Positions 6,240-7,038 of a stretch of DNA of 7,038 nt are shown in pieces (within the stretch, counting starts at the first letter, position 1; each line of letters opens with the position of its first letter). Below the pieces are notes generated by a model. That model searched no databases, was not told where the DNA came from, and saw only the letters and a program-made list of their open reading frames with translations. This stretch comes from Gaiellasilicea sp046594445 (lineage in GTDB: Bacteria > Actinomycetota > Thermoleophilia > Gaiellales > Gaiellaceae), in NCBI GenBank assembly GCA_046594445.1, contig JBKJSM010000063.1, positions 1 through 7,038 of the forward strand, in the 5' to 3' direction. The translations under genes were made by a program, and so were the position numbers.

Positions 6240-6324
6240 CGTTCTCGAATAGAGGCACGTCGCAACCGCTCTATCCATGCAGGTTTGCGGGATCCGCCAA
6301 TTCACTCCGATTTCGTTCTCGAAT
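6240..6324 (+). repeat. Pair of 11-bp direct repeats downstream of the deacetylase gene
   Basis: CGTTCTCGAAT occurs at 6240-6250 and again at 6314-6324, 74 bases apart start to start. A shorter CGTTCTCG lies at 6228-6235. The copies flank the hairpin candidate and the start of the accessory DNA. They could be a leftover of a small duplication or insertion, or coincidence. Confidence 0.3.
6249..6274 (+). terminator. Weak hairpin after the polysaccharide unit, possible terminator
   Basis: ATAGAG (6249-6254) and CTCTAT (6269-6274) are perfectly complementary with a 14-base loop, starting 28 bases after the deacetylase stop codon. The position suits a terminator for the three-gene unit, but the stem is short, rich in A-T pairs and has no T-run, so support is weak. 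Confidence 0.2.
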
Positions 6325-6372
6325 GCCACCCCGCCAGCGCTGATTCGGCCGGCCGGCTGGCCGACGCGAACG

Positions 6373-6480
6373 GCGAAGATTCGCTACCTGATGCGAGGCC
6401 GGCATCTGGAGGCGGAGGTCACGATCGCTCACGCGCAGAGTCTGAGAGCGGTGCACCGGCAGCTCGAGAAAGTCAAGCAC
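6373..6480 (+). pseudogene. Probable fragment of a cation diffusion facilitator (CDF) C-terminal domain
   Basis: An open frame (ATG 6277, open to 6528) contains IRYLMRGRHLEAEVTIA followed by a Leu/His helix, SLRAVHRQLEKVKH. This resembles the cytoplasmic dimer domain of CDF zinc/cobalt transporters, whose pattern is roughly 'RaRw.GhrlhAev.I.Vd..lsl.eaH.ia..ve..L'. The similarity stops at about 6480, exactly where the left inverted repeat of the IS-like element begins. Transmembrane segments of a CDF are absent upstream, so if the match is right only a remnant of about 36 codons survives. The similarity is from memory and moderate; the frame could also be non-coding. Confidence 0.38.
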
Positions 6481-6661
6481 ATGCGTATCCGGTTTGCTCC
6501 GTCGAGGGTTTTTCTGCTCGGTGGGTGATCTCGTGGTAGGTGCTCGGTTGCTGGGTGGTTCCGAGGCCGAGCAGGGTCTGGAAGCCGGCCAGCGGCGTGC
6601 GACGCCGGTTGTGACGGAAGGCGAACTCGTCGAGGTAGACCTGCAGCGCAGGACGCGACAC
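6473..6661 (-). pseudogene. C-terminal remnant of an IS1595 (ISXO2-like) transposase
   Basis: The 62-codon frame encodes VSRPALQVYLDEFAFRHNRR followed by TPLAGFQTLLGLG and STYHEITHRA. This matches the C-terminal part of IS1595-family DDE transposases, whose usual form is 'vsrkhLqrYLdEFvFRfNRR'. The frame is closed by TAG four codons upstream of the VSRP segment, and no DDE catalytic region is present in the bases before it, so roughly the N-terminal four-fifths is missing. At the other end the frame passes through the left inverted repeat and stops at TGA just outside it. It cannot be an active transposase. Confidence 0.8.
6480..6496 (+). repeat. Left terminal inverted repeat of the IS1595-like element
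   Basis: CATGCGTATCCGGTTTG pairs with the reverse complement of the right repeat, CATGCTTATCCGGTTAG, differing at 2 of 17 positions. The central nine bases TATCCGGTT are identical. The match ends sharply at the outer side, giving a clear element boundary. Confidence 0.65.
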
Positions 6662-6684
6662 CCGCCGAACCTACCCGGACAGAT

Positions 6685-6701
6685 CTAACCGGATAAGCAT
6701 G
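6685..6701 (-). repeat. Right terminal inverted repeat of the IS1595-like element
   Basis: Read on the minus strand it is CATGCTTATCCGGTTAG, matching the left repeat at 15 of 17 positions. Next to it lies a second CCGGA (6675-6679), so the inner edge is repeat-like (CCGGA at 6675 and 6689). Confidence 0.65.
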
Positions 6702-6729
6702 ACGTGCGGTTACTTGCGAGGGAGACCAC

Positions 6730-7038
6730 TTAGCTCCGCCCGATGGACGCAGGGACGAGCTTCCGGCTCGGCCGCTTGAGGGTGAGCGGGATGTTGTTCG
6801 CAGCCGGCGCTGGGGTAGTGGCTGCGGGCTTCAGCGGCGTCGGGCACGCGATCACCTGAGCGGGGCGCGTTGCGGGCGGGGGTGGGTTTACGGACTTGAT
6901 CGTGCCGACGGAGATGCCGTGCTGGATGCGTTCGTTGGCGAGGGAGATGGCGGTCATCGAGAGGCAGCCGAGTGAGAAGGCGGCTTCGAGTGCGCCCTTG
7001 TCGAGGATGCGGTTGCGGCTGGAGCCGGAGCCGCCGAG
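6730..7038 (-). CDS. C-terminal part of an unrecognised protein running off the right edge
   Basis: The minus-strand frame is open from the window edge (7038) to TAG at 6730-6732, giving 102 residues of a larger protein. An internal ATG at 6957 is not needed as a start because the frame continues upstream (LGGSGSSRNRILDKGALEAA and onward). Residues about 1-50 look globular and partly helical, with FSLGCLSMTAISLANERI and HGISVGTIKSV. The rest is a Pro/Ala/Thr-rich low-complexity tail beginning VNPPPPATRP and ending in a basic patch, KRPSRKLVPASIGRS. I see no family I can name. It sits beside the IS remnant, which suggests accessory DNA. The frame could still be spurious, since the tail is compositionally biased. 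Confidence 0.45.
   Translation of the reverse strand, partial: LGGSGSSRNRILDKGALEAAFSLGCLSMTAISLANERIQHGISVGTIKSVNPPPPATRPAQVIACPTPLKPAATTPAPAANNIPLTLKRPSRKLVPASIGRS

Larger units (their letters stand above)
6480..6701 (-). mobile_element. 222-bp internally deleted IS1595-like element (MITE-like)
   Basis: The transposase remnant is bracketed by imperfect terminal inverted repeats at 6480-6496 and 6685-6701, 15 of 17 bases matching. Only about 24 bases separate the remnant's upstream limit from the right repeat, so most of the transposase was lost while both ends remained. That is the structure of a non-autonomous derivative, which could be moved by a related intact transposase elsewhere in the genome. 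The 8 bases flanking each side (left gtcaagca, right acgtgcgg) do not match, so no target-site duplication is visible. Confidence 0.65.

Noticed and set aside
5464..6252. 262-codon plus-strand frame overlapping the PIG-L gene
   Set aside because: It is an out-of-frame shadow, Arg/Ala-rich; the PIG-L frame has both metal-binding motifs and a strong ribosome-binding site.
6347..6356. CGGCCGGCCG palindrome
   Set aside because: A low-complexity GC palindrome with no flanking structure; expected by chance in this composition.
6271..6480. 69-codon minus-strand frame opposite the CDF-like fragment
   Set aside because: No recognisable motif and no ribosome-binding support; I could not tell it from chance.
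6472..6709. Target-site duplication around the IS-like element
   Set aside because: The flanking 8-mers (gtcaagca and acgtgcgg) do not match, nor do one-base shifts of the boundary.

Overview
This is a GC-rich bacterial window with GTG starts, stop-start overlaps between genes and some starts without a Shine-Dalgarno sequence. These traits fit a high-GC Actinobacterium. The FlgD-Ig / O-antigen-ligase pairing makes me think of soil Thermoleophilia (Gaiellales or Solirubrobacterales), but that placement is inference; nothing here fixes the taxon.

Layout. Bases 2-151 (+) are the last 49 codons of a gene entering from the left, possibly a SAM-dependent methyltransferase. A short hairpin at 162-180 separates it from a convergent sulfate-assimilation operon on the minus strand (3084 down to 190) in the order cysH-cysD-cysN. 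A 123-bp divergent control region (3085-3207) with an AT-rich stretch follows. On the plus strand, 3208-6220 is a three-gene unit: a membrane-anchored or secreted protein with FlgD-type Ig repeats, a multi-spanning O-antigen ligase/polymerase-like membrane protein, and a PIG-L/LmbE-type deacetylase. Each of these genes overlaps the next by 4 bases. From 6221 to 7038 the DNA looks like accessory debris: a probable fragment of a cation diffusion facilitator, a 222-bp internally deleted IS1595-like element with imperfect terminal inverted repeats, and an unrecognised minus-strand gene running off the right edge.

How the genes work together. CysD and CysN form ATP sulfurylase (sulfate to APS) and CysH is the 3'-phosphoadenylyl/adenylyl sulfate reductase (to sulfite). 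The reductase lacks all four cysteines of the [4Fe-4S] APS-reductase type, so it looks like the cluster-free PAPS type. No APS kinase (CysC) is present as a separate gene or as a fusion to CysN. The plus-strand trio looks like part of an envelope or exopolysaccharide pathway: a ligase/polymerase, a sugar-N-deacetylase and an exported Ig-domain partner. This joint role is inferred from gene order and overlap.

Most notable points: the cluster-free CysH without CysC; the apparent CTG start of the O-antigen-ligase gene inside a CTGA stop-start overlap; the CxC that replaces the acidic loop in the first Ig repeat; and the MITE-like IS1595 derivative whose left inverted repeat sits where the CDF similarity ends. 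I did not see a CRISPR array, tRNA, rRNA or recognisable defence system.
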